From assembly GCA_020621405.1 (NCBI GenBank), contig JAHRYN010000004.1, positions 21,618-85,617 of the forward strand: DNA of 64,000 bases. Reading direction: 5' to 3'. Positions 54,313 through 63,271 of the stretch are shown here, piece after piece. This DNA is from Betaproteobacteria bacterium. GTDB lineage: Bacteria; Pseudomonadota; Gammaproteobacteria; Burkholderiales; Rhodocyclaceae. A program made the position numbers and the translations under genes. The notes under the pieces were generated by a model. The model was not told the DNA's origin and ran no database searches. It saw nothing but the letters and a program-made list of their open reading frames with translations. Each line of letters begins with the position of its first letter. Position 1 is the first letter of the stretch.

Positions 54313-55959
54313 ATGATCCGAAGCATTTTGTCCAGATCCCGCACGGGCAGATCGACCTGCCGATGGATCAGCTCATGTTTCCTGGTGCCGGGTTTGCTTC
54401 TTTCCCTCACGGGTCACGTCAGTGCGACCGAAGCGGTGCCCGACGTCCCCCTGGTGATCGGCAATCGCACGATCCACGTGTTTCGTGCTCCGCTGGGTGC
54501 GTTTTCTACGACCGAGCGGATGGACGGCGCCCGGCAGCGGATCGAGCGGACTCTGGAGGACGGCGGGGAGGGCTGGAGCTCGGTCAAATCGACGCCACAG
54601 GGCGTCGTCGTCGAAATCGACGGCAAACCGATGTTCTACGTATTGCCCGGTGATGCGCGGGAACTCGCTGGCGAAACCGCCGAGGGTCTTGCCAACCAGG
54701 CGTCCCGCGTCCTGCAGAAGGTCTGGAGCGAAGCGCGCGAGCGGCGTGACCCGAAAGCCGGCCTGCACGCACTGCTGCGGGTCGTACTCGCCGGCACACT
54801 GCTGATCGCGGCGCTTGCAGGTCTCCTGAAGGGATCCCGCCTGGTCCAGCAGCATCTGGATCGTCTCATCACCGGCCATCTGAAATCCCTGCCGGGCGGC
54901 GCCCTGGGCGCCCGCATCGGCATGCTGTTGCCTTCCGTCGTCAAGCGACTGTCGGGTCTGGCCGCCTGGCTGCTGGGTCTGGCCGTGCTCTTCCTGTTCC
55001 TGACCTACAGCCTAGGGCAGTTCGTGGTTACCCGTCCGGCCAGCGAAAACCTGTCGCAATCAATAATCCGGCTCCTGATGCAGGCTGTGCACGGAATCAC
55101 CGACTCACTACCGGGAATATTCGTATCGATACTGATATTCCTTGTCGCGTCCGGGGCGACCCGCCTGTCCTCGGAATTCTTTGCCCACGTCGAAACCCTG
55201 ACCTCAGGCACCGGGGTACTGAACGCCCACACGGCACCCGCGACACGGCGGATCGTGAACGCGTCGCTGTGGCTGTTCGCCATTGCAATGGCCTACCCCT
55301 ATCTGCCCGGCGCCCATACCGAAGCGTTCCAGGGCCTCTCGGTCATACTCGGCCTCATGGTGTCCATCGGCGCCTCCGGCCTGATCGGATAAATTGCCAG
55401 CGGCGTGATGCTGGTCTACACGAAAGCCCTGCTGGTGGGCGAATACGTGCGTATCCAGGATTGCGAAGGTACGGTGACAGAACTGGGTACCTTCGTCACC
55501 CGTCTGCGCACCGGTCTCGGCGAGGAGATTTCCCTGCCCAATTCGCTGGTGCTGGCAAACGTGACGCGCAACTTCTCCAGGGTGGCAAAGGGCAAGGGCT
55601 TCGTGCTCGACACCACCATCACGATCGGCTACGACACACCCTGGCGCCAGGTCCATGCGCTGCTGCTGGAGGCAGCCGGACAGATTCCGGAAGTACTGAA
55701 GGCCCCGGAGCCCTTCGTCGTCCAGTCCGCACTGTCCGATTTCTATGTCGCCTACAAGCTGGTGGTTTATGTGGACAGCGACCAGCCCGGCACCCGTGCT
55801 CGGGTCAACAGCGATCTGCATGCGGCGATACAGGATGCGTTCAACCGGCATGGCGTGCAGATCATGTCACCGCAATACTTCGAGGATCCGGAAAAGCCCA
55901 AGGTCGTGCCGGAATCCGAATGGTATGCGGCGCCGGCAAGACGCCCGGAGAAATCCTAA
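54313..55959 (+). pseudogene. MscS-type mechanosensitive channel interrupted by an in-frame TAA
   Basis: Codons 1-359 and 361-548 are one continuous reading frame of an MscS-family channel split only by TAA at 55390-55392. The N half has a signal-like segment, a periplasmic stretch and several membrane helices up to SIGASGLIG; the second half resumes with IASGVMLVYTKALLVGEYV, the pore-lining end and the beta domain (EISLPNSLVLANVTRNFS). The family normally reads GLIGQIASG here, so a single CAA-to-TAA change explains the stop. The truncated first half lacks the conducting domain; an internal ATG (55408) could yield the cytoplasmic part only. Either a recent nonsense mutation or a sequence error. 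Confidence 0.85.
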
Positions 55960-56035
55960 GCCCCGCCCCGGGCGGCGACCGGCTTCTGCAGCCCGACCAG
56001 ACCAGGCCGCACTGTTTCGGGCAACGGGCCCAGGA

Positions 56036-57723
56036 TCACGCGTTGCCGGCCGGCGCGGCAATGTCCAGGGTATTGTCGTGAAAGGCTTCCAGTGTCGTGC
56101 GGTGCGCGACGCTGACGATGGTGCAGGCCGGCAAACGGTCTATCACCAGCTGGTACAGATGTGCTTCGGTGGCATTGTCCAGCGCACTCGACGCTTCATC
56201 CATGAACAGGATGTCGGGCTTGTAGAGCAATACGCGGGCGAAAGCGAGTCGCTGCTGCTCGCCAGGCGACAGCTGGTGACTCCAGCGCGCCGACTCGTTG
56301 ATGCGTTCCACCAGGTCGGGGAGCCTGCAATCGACGAGCACCTGGGCCAGCTCGGCCTCGTCCATCCGGCTGGCCTCCGCCGGGTAGGCCAGCGCCTCCT
56401 TGAGCAGGCCGTCGGCCAGATAGTTCTTCTGCGGCATGAACATGATGCGTGCGCCGGCGGGAATCCGGACCACGCCCTTGCCGAAAGGCCAGAGACCGGC
56501 GATCGCCCGCAGCAGGGTACTTTTGCCGACACCTGACGGCCCCCGGATCATCCATCGCTGTCCGGGTGCGAAAAGAAATTCCTTGATGGCCGACAGAAGC
56601 CGGCCATTGGGAAGGCTGAGTGACAACTCATGGCCTTCGACGCTGCCGGCGGCCGGATCGTGCCGCATCGTGATGCCCGGAGCCGGCGCCGGCTCCATGG
56701 CCGCAGTCATCGCATTCAGGCGGCGAACCCGTGCCGACAGCTGGAACAGGTCCCGATAGGAAAGCGCGAACCAGGCGACGGCAGACGTCGTGGCGGAAAA
56801 GGCGGACACGTCCTGCATCAGCGTACCCAGCGAAAGGTCGCCGGACAGGACCTTGGGCGAGACCGCGATGATGGGCACCAGTACCGCGATGACCGAAAAG
56901 CCCGTGGTCGTGACATTGAGGTAGATGTTGTGGCGCATCAGGAAGGACCAGTTGCGCTGGATCGCGCCGAACAGACCGTCCAGGCGTCGCTGCTCCACCG
57001 CCTGCCCGCGGTAGAGCGCAATCTGTTCGGACGATTCGCGCACCTTGGCGAGGGCGAAACGGAAATCCGCCTCCGCCGACTGCTGCTCCACCGTGAACCC
57101 GGCCAGACGATGTCCGGCCAGATGGGTCACGATGGTCTGCAGGATTCCCCAGAAGATGGCCAGCCAGAACAGGTAGCCGGGGATTGTCATCGCCGAACCG
57201 CCTATGTCGAAGGTCATCGGCCCGGCGCTCAGCCACAGAACCCACCCCATCGTCAGCAGCGTGCCCAGATTGGCGAGAAAGCCCAAAGCCAGACTGATCA
57301 TGAGCTTCACGTATTCCGCGATGTCCTGGGAAATCCGCTGGTCCGGGTTGTCGCACAGGCTGTCCCGCTCCATGCGGTAGAAGGTATGGCCTTCCAGCCA
57401 GCGCTGCAGCATGGAATCGGTCAGATTCCTGCGCCACCGGATTTCGAGTGCCTGCTCCAGGTAGCGCGTCAGGGTGACGGCCACCACCAGAAACCCCACC
57501 ACGACGAAAACATCGTGACGCTCTGATTGAAGGCGGGTGCATCGAGGTTCTGCAGAGCGTCGTAGAAAGCCTTGTTGATCTTGTTGAGCCACAGGTTGAG
57601 GCCGGAATAGGTCACCACCAGCGCCAGAAGCGCGGCGGCAAGCATCCATTCCGTCCTGCGCCGGGCAGATCCGAGCCAGAACGGGGCGGCCAGCCGGAAT
57701 GTATTGATCGTGAGTGAATTCAT
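56036..57723 (-). pseudogene. SbmA/YddA-type ABC transporter with a one-base frameshift
   Basis: The N-terminal part (MNSLTINTFRLAAPFWLGSA to NQSVTMF) runs in one frame and stops at 57469; the rest continues in another frame from VVVGFLVVAVTLTRYLEQAL to the end. Adding one T to the run of four (57507-57510) restores a protein of 562 residues, the size of YddA-like transporters. The membrane domain has the EIRWRRNLTDSML segment of the SbmA/BacA-related family; the ATPase has Walker A GPSGVGKST, signature LSPGEQQRLAF and Walker B ILFMDEASSALD. Export or import of peptides or cobalamin-like compounds is known in relatives. The shift may be real decay or a homopolymer error. Confidence 0.82.
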
Positions 57724-58229
57724 GGGCACCGGGACATGTGAATATCAGAAATCGACGGGACAAAAGTTCAGGCGTTTTGGCTGCCATGACGCGCACCCAG
57801 TGTATTCGATGCCCATAAGCGAGGCATTAAGTGCCTCCAGACTTGATGCACAAGGACCACAAAACTTCGTTAACAGTCCATATCATTCATCAACATAGCC
57901 ACAAAAACAGACACCTGGAACTACATGCCAAGTGAATTTTTATGCATTTTTCTCGCCGGCAGGCTCGCCGTCGAAGCACAGCAGCAGTATTCATGCGAGA
58001 ACAGATGTTGACCTGTCGCCGTCGACAGCGCGAACAAAAGGGGTAATGTCGAAACGAAGAGTGTTTGGTCGTCTTCACGATTCCGGCATTCGGGGAAATA
58101 TCAAGTTGGCGCACAATGCAGGAACTGGACGCGCGCACCTTGACCCCCGGTTGCAGCCTGACGTGAATCGGGAATCGACCGAAGCCTTTCCAGCACCGCA
58201 GCCGCATCAATCATCCGCACGCCGGGGAG
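57724..58229. other. Gene-free region between ABC transporter and diguanylate cyclase
   Basis: This 506-bp region is less GC-rich than its surroundings. It contains the dyad GAGGCA-TTAAG-TGCCTC (57821-57837), which may be an operator. I found no convincing promoter for the divergent genes. An open frame running through 57932-58372 overlaps the cyclase start and shows no family features. Confidence 0.5.
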
Positions 58230-60380
58230 ATGCCTTTGCAGAACGATGGCCAGTCAGAAGGAGCGTCCACCGGGCAGATTCCGGTCGAGGACGGGTATGT
58301 CTTCCGGACCCTGCTCGACAAGATGACGGACGGCGTCATCGTTGCGCAGGACTATCGCTTCATATTCGCTAACCCGGCCATGCACCGCATGCTGGGTTAT
58401 GCCCACGACGAATTCATCGGCATCGGATTCGATGCCGTGGTTGCCCCCGAATTCCTCGGCATATGGAATGAACGCTTCCGGCAGCGCATCGGCGAGGGCG
58501 AGGAGCCGCTGAACACCTACGAAGTCCGCTTCCTGTGCAAGGGGGGTCAGGATTCACTGCCGGTCGAGCTGAACGCCAATCGGGTCACATTCGGTGGCCG
58601 GCGCGCCGTACTCTGCATCATCCGCGACATTTCGCGCCGGCGGTACATCGAGCAGGCGCTGCGCGACAGCGAACTGCGCTTCCGCGGAACGTTCGAGCAG
58701 GCTGCGGTCGGCATCGCCGTGCTTGACCTCGACGGACGCTGGGAAATGGTCAACGGCAAGCTGTGCGGCATTCTGGGCTACTCCGAAGACGAACTCCGCA
58801 ACCGCACCTTCCAGGACATCACCCATCCGGACGATCTGCAGACCGACCTGCAGTACGTGGAACAGCTGCTGCGTGGCGACATTTCCAACTATTCGATGGA
58901 AAAGCGCTATCTGCACAAGGACGGTCAGGCCGCCTGGGCAAGGCTCACGGTGTCGCTGCTGTACGACACCGAAAACCAGCCTTCGCACTTCATCGCGGTC
59001 ATCGAGGACATCCACAACCAGCGCATGGCGCAGACCGCGCTCGCCGACAGTGAACTGAGACATCGGCTGCTGATGCACAACCTGCATGCAGGCATCCTGA
59101 TCTGTGCGCCGGATGCCCGCATTCTGTACGCCAATCCGGAAGCGTCGCGCATGCTGCGCCTGGATGCCGGCACGATGGCCGGGCTGAAGGTGGCCGACAT
59201 CGGCTGCGAATTTGCCGACGAACATGGCAATGCGCTGTCTGCGGACACCGATCTGGTACGCCGCGTGCTGATGTCCGGACGGGAAATGAAGGACCTCGTG
59301 ATCAGCATCACCCATCCGGACGTTACCGAGCGGGGCTGGGTACTGGTACACGCCTACCCCGAATTCGACACCTCGTCCCGCTTCAAGCAGATCGTCGTGA
59401 TGTTGATCGACATCACGGACCGGCAGCGGCTTGAAGCCGAGCTCGAGGCCGACCGCAAGCTCAAGGCTGCAGCGCTGGATGCGATGACCGCCCATGTCGC
59501 GGTACTCGACAAGCGCGGACAGATCGTCGAAACCAATGCCAGCTGGCGGAAATTCGCCCTGCGCAGCCAGTACGCCGGTGACCCGACCTTCCTGGGCGTG
59601 AATTACCTCGATGCACTGTCCCGTGTCGGCGGGCCTGACCAATCGCTGGCAACCCAGGCCTGCGAGGGCATCCTGTCGGTGATGCTGGGGCGCTCGCCGC
59701 TGTTCCAGATGGACTATCCCTGCCACTGTCCGGCCGAAAGGCAGTGGTTCAGCCTCAAGGTGACGCCGATGGACCCGCAGCGCGAACGCGTGCTGGTCAG
59801 TCACGAGAACATCACCGCCATCAAGCTGGCGGAGGAAGCGATTCGCATCCTTGCCAATACCGATGCGCTGACCGGCCTGCCGAACCGGCGCCACTTCTTC
59901 GAGACGGCGGAGGAGGAATTCGCCCGGGCGCAGCGCTACGAAACGCCACTCGCAGTACTGATGGTCGATCTGGACAACTTCAAGTCCTTCAACGACCAGT
60001 ATGGCCATGCCGGTGGCGACGCGGTGTTGCGCAGCTTCGCCCTCGTGCTGTCCGGTCTGCTGCGCGATTCGGACTCGGCCGGTCGCATCGGCGGCGAGGA
60101 ATTCGCCGTGATTCTGCCGCACACCAGCCTCGACGGCGCCTGCGCCTTCGCCGAACGCCTGATGGAACGCATCGCCGCCAACCCGCCCGACATCGACGGC
60201 CAGCCGGCACCCTATACGCTGAGCGTGGGCGTCAGTGAAATGAGCCCGGCCAGCAAGGATTTCTCGGCGCTGCTGATACTTGCCGACAAGGCGCTCTACC
60301 GCGCCAAGCAGAGCGGGCGAAACCGGCTGGTGGTACTGACCGGTGGCGACAGCACCCACCCCGGTTCGAACGCCGCGTAA
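58230..60380 (+). CDS. Diguanylate cyclase with four PAS domains
   Basis: A 716-residue soluble signalling enzyme. Four PAS-like modules can be read: about 20-140, 145-265, 270-400 and 405-535, each ending near a PAC-type strand (CIIRDISRR, AVIEDIHNQ, VMLIDITDR, VSHENITAI). The GGDEF domain (about 545-705) has the active-site GGEEF and the inhibitory I-site RDSD nine residues earlier, so c-di-GMP synthesis with product feedback is expected. No EAL domain or membrane helix is present. The ribosome binding GGGGAG almost touches ATG 58230, so the true start may be further downstream. Confidence 0.9.
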   Translation: MPLQNDGQSEGASTGQIPVEDGYVFRTLLDKMTDGVIVAQDYRFIFANPAMHRMLGYAHDEFIGIGFDAVVAPEFLGIWNERFRQRIGEGEEPLNTYEVRFLCKGGQDSLPVELNANRVTFGGRRAVLCIIRDISRRRYIEQALRDSELRFRGTFEQAAVGIAVLDLDGRWEMVNGKLCGILGYSEDELRNRTFQDITHPDDLQTDLQYVEQLLRGDISNYSMEKRYLHKDGQAAWARLTVSLLYDTENQPSHFIAVIEDIHNQRMAQTALADSELRHRLLMHNLHAGILICAPDARILYANPEASRMLRLDAGTMAGLKVADIGCEFADEHGNALSADTDLVRRVLMSGREMKDLVISITHPDVTERGWVLVHAYPEFDTSSRFKQIVVMLIDITDRQRLEAELEADRKLKAAALDAMTAHVAVLDKRGQIVETNASWRKFALRSQYAGDPTFLGVNYLDALSRVGGPDQSLATQACEGILSVMLGRSPLFQMDYPCHCPAERQWFSLKVTPMDPQRERVLVSHENITAIKLAEEAIRILANTDALTGLPNRRHFFETAEEEFARAQRYETPLAVLMVDLDNFKSFNDQYGHAGGDAVLRSFALVLSGLLRDSDSAGRIGGEEFAVILPHTSLDGACAFAERLMERIAANPPDIDGQPAPYTLSVGVSEMSPASKDFSALLILADKALYRAKQSGRNRLVVLTGGDSTHPGSNAA

Positions 60381-60490
60381 ATCGGCAACCGCAATCGGAC
60401 TGCCCGGGACGCCCCCTATAATCCCGGCATGTCCTTCGCCGTCCGAACATTCCGCGTCACCACATCAGCCGACGCCCAGGCTACGAGGCC

Positions 60491-61279
60491 GTGAGCACTG
60501 CCGGAATGAACGTGCAGGCAGCACCGCTGATCGAGATACGCGACGCCGCGTTGTCCTACGGCAATGGAACGGTGGCACTCGAAAGCGTCAACCTGTCCGT
60601 CGGGCAGCATGAATTCCTGGGCCTCGTGGGCCCGTCCGGGTGCGGCAAGAGCACCTTGCTGCGCCTGATTGCCGGGCTGATGGCGCCGTCGGCGGGCCGT
60701 GTTTCCACGGTGTCCGACCGCTCCGGCGACGCGCCGGAAATCGGCTTCGTGTTCCAGGAACCCACGCTGATGCCCTGGGCGCGCGTTTTCGACAATGTCC
60801 ATCTGCCGCTGCGCCTGAAGGGGTTGCCGGTTGCCGAAGCCCGGTCCCGAGTCGAACAGGCGCTGGAAATGGTGGGGCTTGCCGACTTCCGGCGCGCCTA
60901 TCCGCGCGAACTGTCGGGCGGCATGAAAATGCGCGTGTCGATCGCGCGCGCGCTGGTCACCCGCCCGACACTGCTGCTGATGGACGAACCCTTCGCTGCG
61001 CTCGACGACATGACCCGGCACCGGCTCAACGACGACCTGCTGAAGCTGTGGTCCGAGCAGCGCTGGACGGTGGTTTTCGTCACCCACTCGATCTACGAGG
61101 CGGTCTACCTGTCGAGCCGCGTGGCGGTGATGGCGGCCAGTCCGGGCCGCATCGTGGCGGATCTGCACATCGACAGCCCCTACCCGCGCGACCAGGAATA
61201 CAGGCTGTCCGCGGCGTACGGTGCACATTGCCGCGTCGTGACGAGTGCGCTCGCACAAGCCGGCACATCCGATGTCTGA
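60491..61279 (+). CDS. ABC importer ATP-binding protein (TauB/SsuB/ThiZ type)
   Basis: A 262-residue ABC ATPase with Walker A GPSGCGKST, signature LSGGMKMRVSIARAL, Walker B LLLMDEPFAALDD and the switch VTHSIYEAVYL. It starts with GTG 60491. A TATAAT at 60417-60422 is a candidate -10. Its stop overlaps the permease start by 8 bp. It energises the NMT1/THI5-type importer formed with the next two genes. Confidence 0.9.
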   Translation: MSTAGMNVQAAPLIEIRDAALSYGNGTVALESVNLSVGQHEFLGLVGPSGCGKSTLLRLIAGLMAPSAGRVSTVSDRSGDAPEIGFVFQEPTLMPWARVFDNVHLPLRLKGLPVAEARSRVEQALEMVGLADFRRAYPRELSGGMKMRVSIARALVTRPTLLLMDEPFAALDDMTRHRLNDDLLKLWSEQRWTVVFVTHSIYEAVYLSSRVAVMAASPGRIVADLHIDSPYPRDQEYRLSAAYGAHCRVVTSALAQAGTSDV

Positions 61280-62087
61280 CGCCACGGCAACCACCCGCTC
61301 GCGTCACCGGCTGGCTGCCGACCTGGCTGTACCCCTGCTCATCGCACTGCTGGCACTCGGCGCATGGGAAGCCATCGTGCGCTGGCGCGACGTGCCCGCC
61401 TACATCCTGCCGGCACCGAGCCTGATCGCCCGGACGCTGGTCACCGACTGGGGCACGCTTTGGCCCGCCTGGCTGATCACGCTGAAGGTCACCGCTCTGG
61501 CGCTGCTGGCATCGATCGTGGGGGGCGTCGGCCTGGCCTTCCTGTTCACACTGAGCCGCTGGATCGAACGCTCGCTGTTTCCATTCGCCATCATCCTGCA
61601 GGTCACCCCCATTATCGCCATCGCGCCGCTGATCCTGATCTACGCACCGAACACGCTGAGCGCACTGCTGCTGTGCGCGTGGATCGTCGCTTTCTTTCCC
61701 GTGCTGTCGAACACAGTAACCGGCCTGCGCAGCGCCGACCGCAACCTGCAGGACCTGTTCACGCTGTACGGCGCCACGCGCTGGCAGCGGCTGCGGCTGC
61801 TGCTCGCCCCGTCGGCCCTGCCCTACTTCCTGGCCGGCCTGCGCATCGCCGGTGGGCTGAGTCTGATCGGCGCAGTGATCGCCGAATTCACCGCCGGCAC
61901 CGCGGGCCAGGAATCCGGCCTCGCCTGGCGCATCCTTGAAGCATCGTTCCGGCTCAACGTCGCGCGCATGTTCGCCGCACTTACGCTGATTTCGGTCACC
62001 GGCATCGCCATCTTCGTCGCGCTGAACATCCTGACCCGGAAATTGCTCGGTCACTGGCACGAAAGCCAGTTGCCGGAACACCGATAG
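61272..62087 (+). CDS. ABC importer permease (TauC/SsuC/ThiX type)
   Basis: A 271-residue inner-membrane permease with about six helices. The coupling loop LFTLYGATRWQRLRLLLAPS (EAA motif variant) contacts the ATPase. ATG 61272 overlaps the end of the ATPase gene. Family and neighbours mark it as the channel of an NMT1/THI5-like importer. Confidence 0.9.
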   Translation: MSDATATTRSRHRLAADLAVPLLIALLALGAWEAIVRWRDVPAYILPAPSLIARTLVTDWGTLWPAWLITLKVTALALLASIVGGVGLAFLFTLSRWIERSLFPFAIILQVTPIIAIAPLILIYAPNTLSALLLCAWIVAFFPVLSNTVTGLRSADRNLQDLFTLYGATRWQRLRLLLAPSALPYFLAGLRIAGGLSLIGAVIAEFTAGTAGQESGLAWRILEASFRLNVARMFAALTLISVTGIAIFVALNILTRKLLGHWHESQLPEHR

Positions 62088-62120
62088 AATCGGCGTTCCA
62101 TCCGCTGCAGGGCCCACGAC

Positions 62121-63140
62121 ATGCGAACACGCCAGCTGATCACTTCGTCCGCGCTGATACTGCTGGCCGCCGTCAATCCAGCGCAGGCGCTGGAAAAGGT
62201 GGTGTTCGCCACCAACTGGAAAGCGCAGGCCGAACATGGCGGCTACTACCAGGCATTGGCCGATGGCAGCTACCGGAAATGCGGTCTCGACGTCGACATC
62301 GTGATGGGCGGGCCGTCCGCCAACAACCGTCCCCTGCTGCCGGTCGGCAGGATCGACTTCCTGCTGGGCGGCAACATGCTGCAGGCCTTCGACATGGTCA
62401 GGCAGAAGATTCCGACCGTGGTCGTGGCCGCCCACTTCCAGAAGGATCCGCAGGGCATGCTGGCGCATCCCGGACAGGGCTACGAGCGCTTCGAGGATCT
62501 CGCCAAGGCACCGGTGCTGTTCATCTCCGCCTACTCGCTGTCGGGCTTCTACCAGTGGATGAAATCGCAGCACGGCTTCCGCGAGGAGCAGGTCAGACCT
62601 TACAACTTCTCCCTCGCGCCCTTCCTCGCCAACAAGAAATCGGCACAGCAGGGCCTGCTGACCTCCGAGGTCTACAGCTACGAGAAGGAGACCGGAACGC
62701 CGGCCAGATTCTTCCTGCTGGCGGATTACGGCTGGAGCACCTACTCGAACACCATAGAAACCCGACAGGAACTGGTGGAGAAGAAGCCGCAGGTCGTACA
62801 GTGCTTCGTCGACGCTTCGGCGCAGGGCTGGGTCAATTACCTGTACGGCGACAACCGCGCCGCCAACGCGCTGATCAGGAAGGCCAACCCGGAAATGACC
62901 GACGACCTGCTCGATTTTTCGGTTCGCAAGATGAAGGAGTACGGCATCGTCGATTCCGGCGACGCGCTGACAAAGGGTATCGGCACCATCAGCGAAGCAC
63001 GGGTCCGCGACTTCCACGACAAGATGGTGAAGGCCGGACTGCTCAAACCGGGCGAAGTCGATGTCGCGAAGTCGCTCACAACCCAATTTGTGAATCGCAG
63101 TGCGGGTCTGGACGCGAAGAAGGCACTGACCGGAAAGTAG
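62121..63140 (+). CDS. NMT1/THI5-like ABC transporter substrate-binding protein
   Basis: A 339-residue periplasmic protein with a signal peptide ending NPAQA. The opening EKVVFATNWKAQAEHGGYYQ is typical of the NMT1/THI5 family, which includes the pyrimidine-precursor binding protein ThiY. The ligand contacts cannot be read with certainty. No thiamine (TPP) riboswitch is seen before the operon, so thiamine-precursor uptake is less likely and another heterocycle or nitrogen compound is possible. Confidence 0.8.
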   Translation: MRTRQLITSSALILLAAVNPAQALEKVVFATNWKAQAEHGGYYQALADGSYRKCGLDVDIVMGGPSANNRPLLPVGRIDFLLGGNMLQAFDMVRQKIPTVVVAAHFQKDPQGMLAHPGQGYERFEDLAKAPVLFISAYSLSGFYQWMKSQHGFREEQVRPYNFSLAPFLANKKSAQQGLLTSEVYSYEKETGTPARFFLLADYGWSTYSNTIETRQELVEKKPQVVQCFVDASAQGWVNYLYGDNRAANALIRKANPEMTDDLLDFSVRKMKEYGIVDSGDALTKGIGTISEARVRDFHDKMVKAGLLKPGEVDVAKSLTTQFVNRSAGLDAKKALTGK

Positions 63141-63271
63141 GCTGAAAACAAAACCTGGCGGCGAATCCTCGGGGTAACTTCCTCAAGCTCCCGAACGACG
63201 CGCAAGCACCGCATATCGTGAAGACGGCATCAACGATGCCGGCTGTTGCGCTCCCTCCTGCGCAGTACATG

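Noticed and set aside
55390-55392. Selenocysteine or programmed readthrough in the MscS gene
   Set aside because: The codon is TAA, not TGA, and the family residue is glutamine, so a nonsense change or error is simpler.
57932-58372. Possible 146-codon gene before the diguanylate cyclase
   Set aside because: It overlaps the first PAS domain of the cyclase, and its translation has no recognisable features.
60381-60490. TPP riboswitch in front of the ThiXYZ-like operon
   Set aside because: The conserved CTGAGA and GGGTGC-type elements and the expected helices are absent.
61080-63086. Minus-strand open frame of 668 codons across the NMT1/THI5 importer genes
   Set aside because: It is antisense to two well-supported genes, with low-complexity Q/R/G-rich translation and no start signal or motif.
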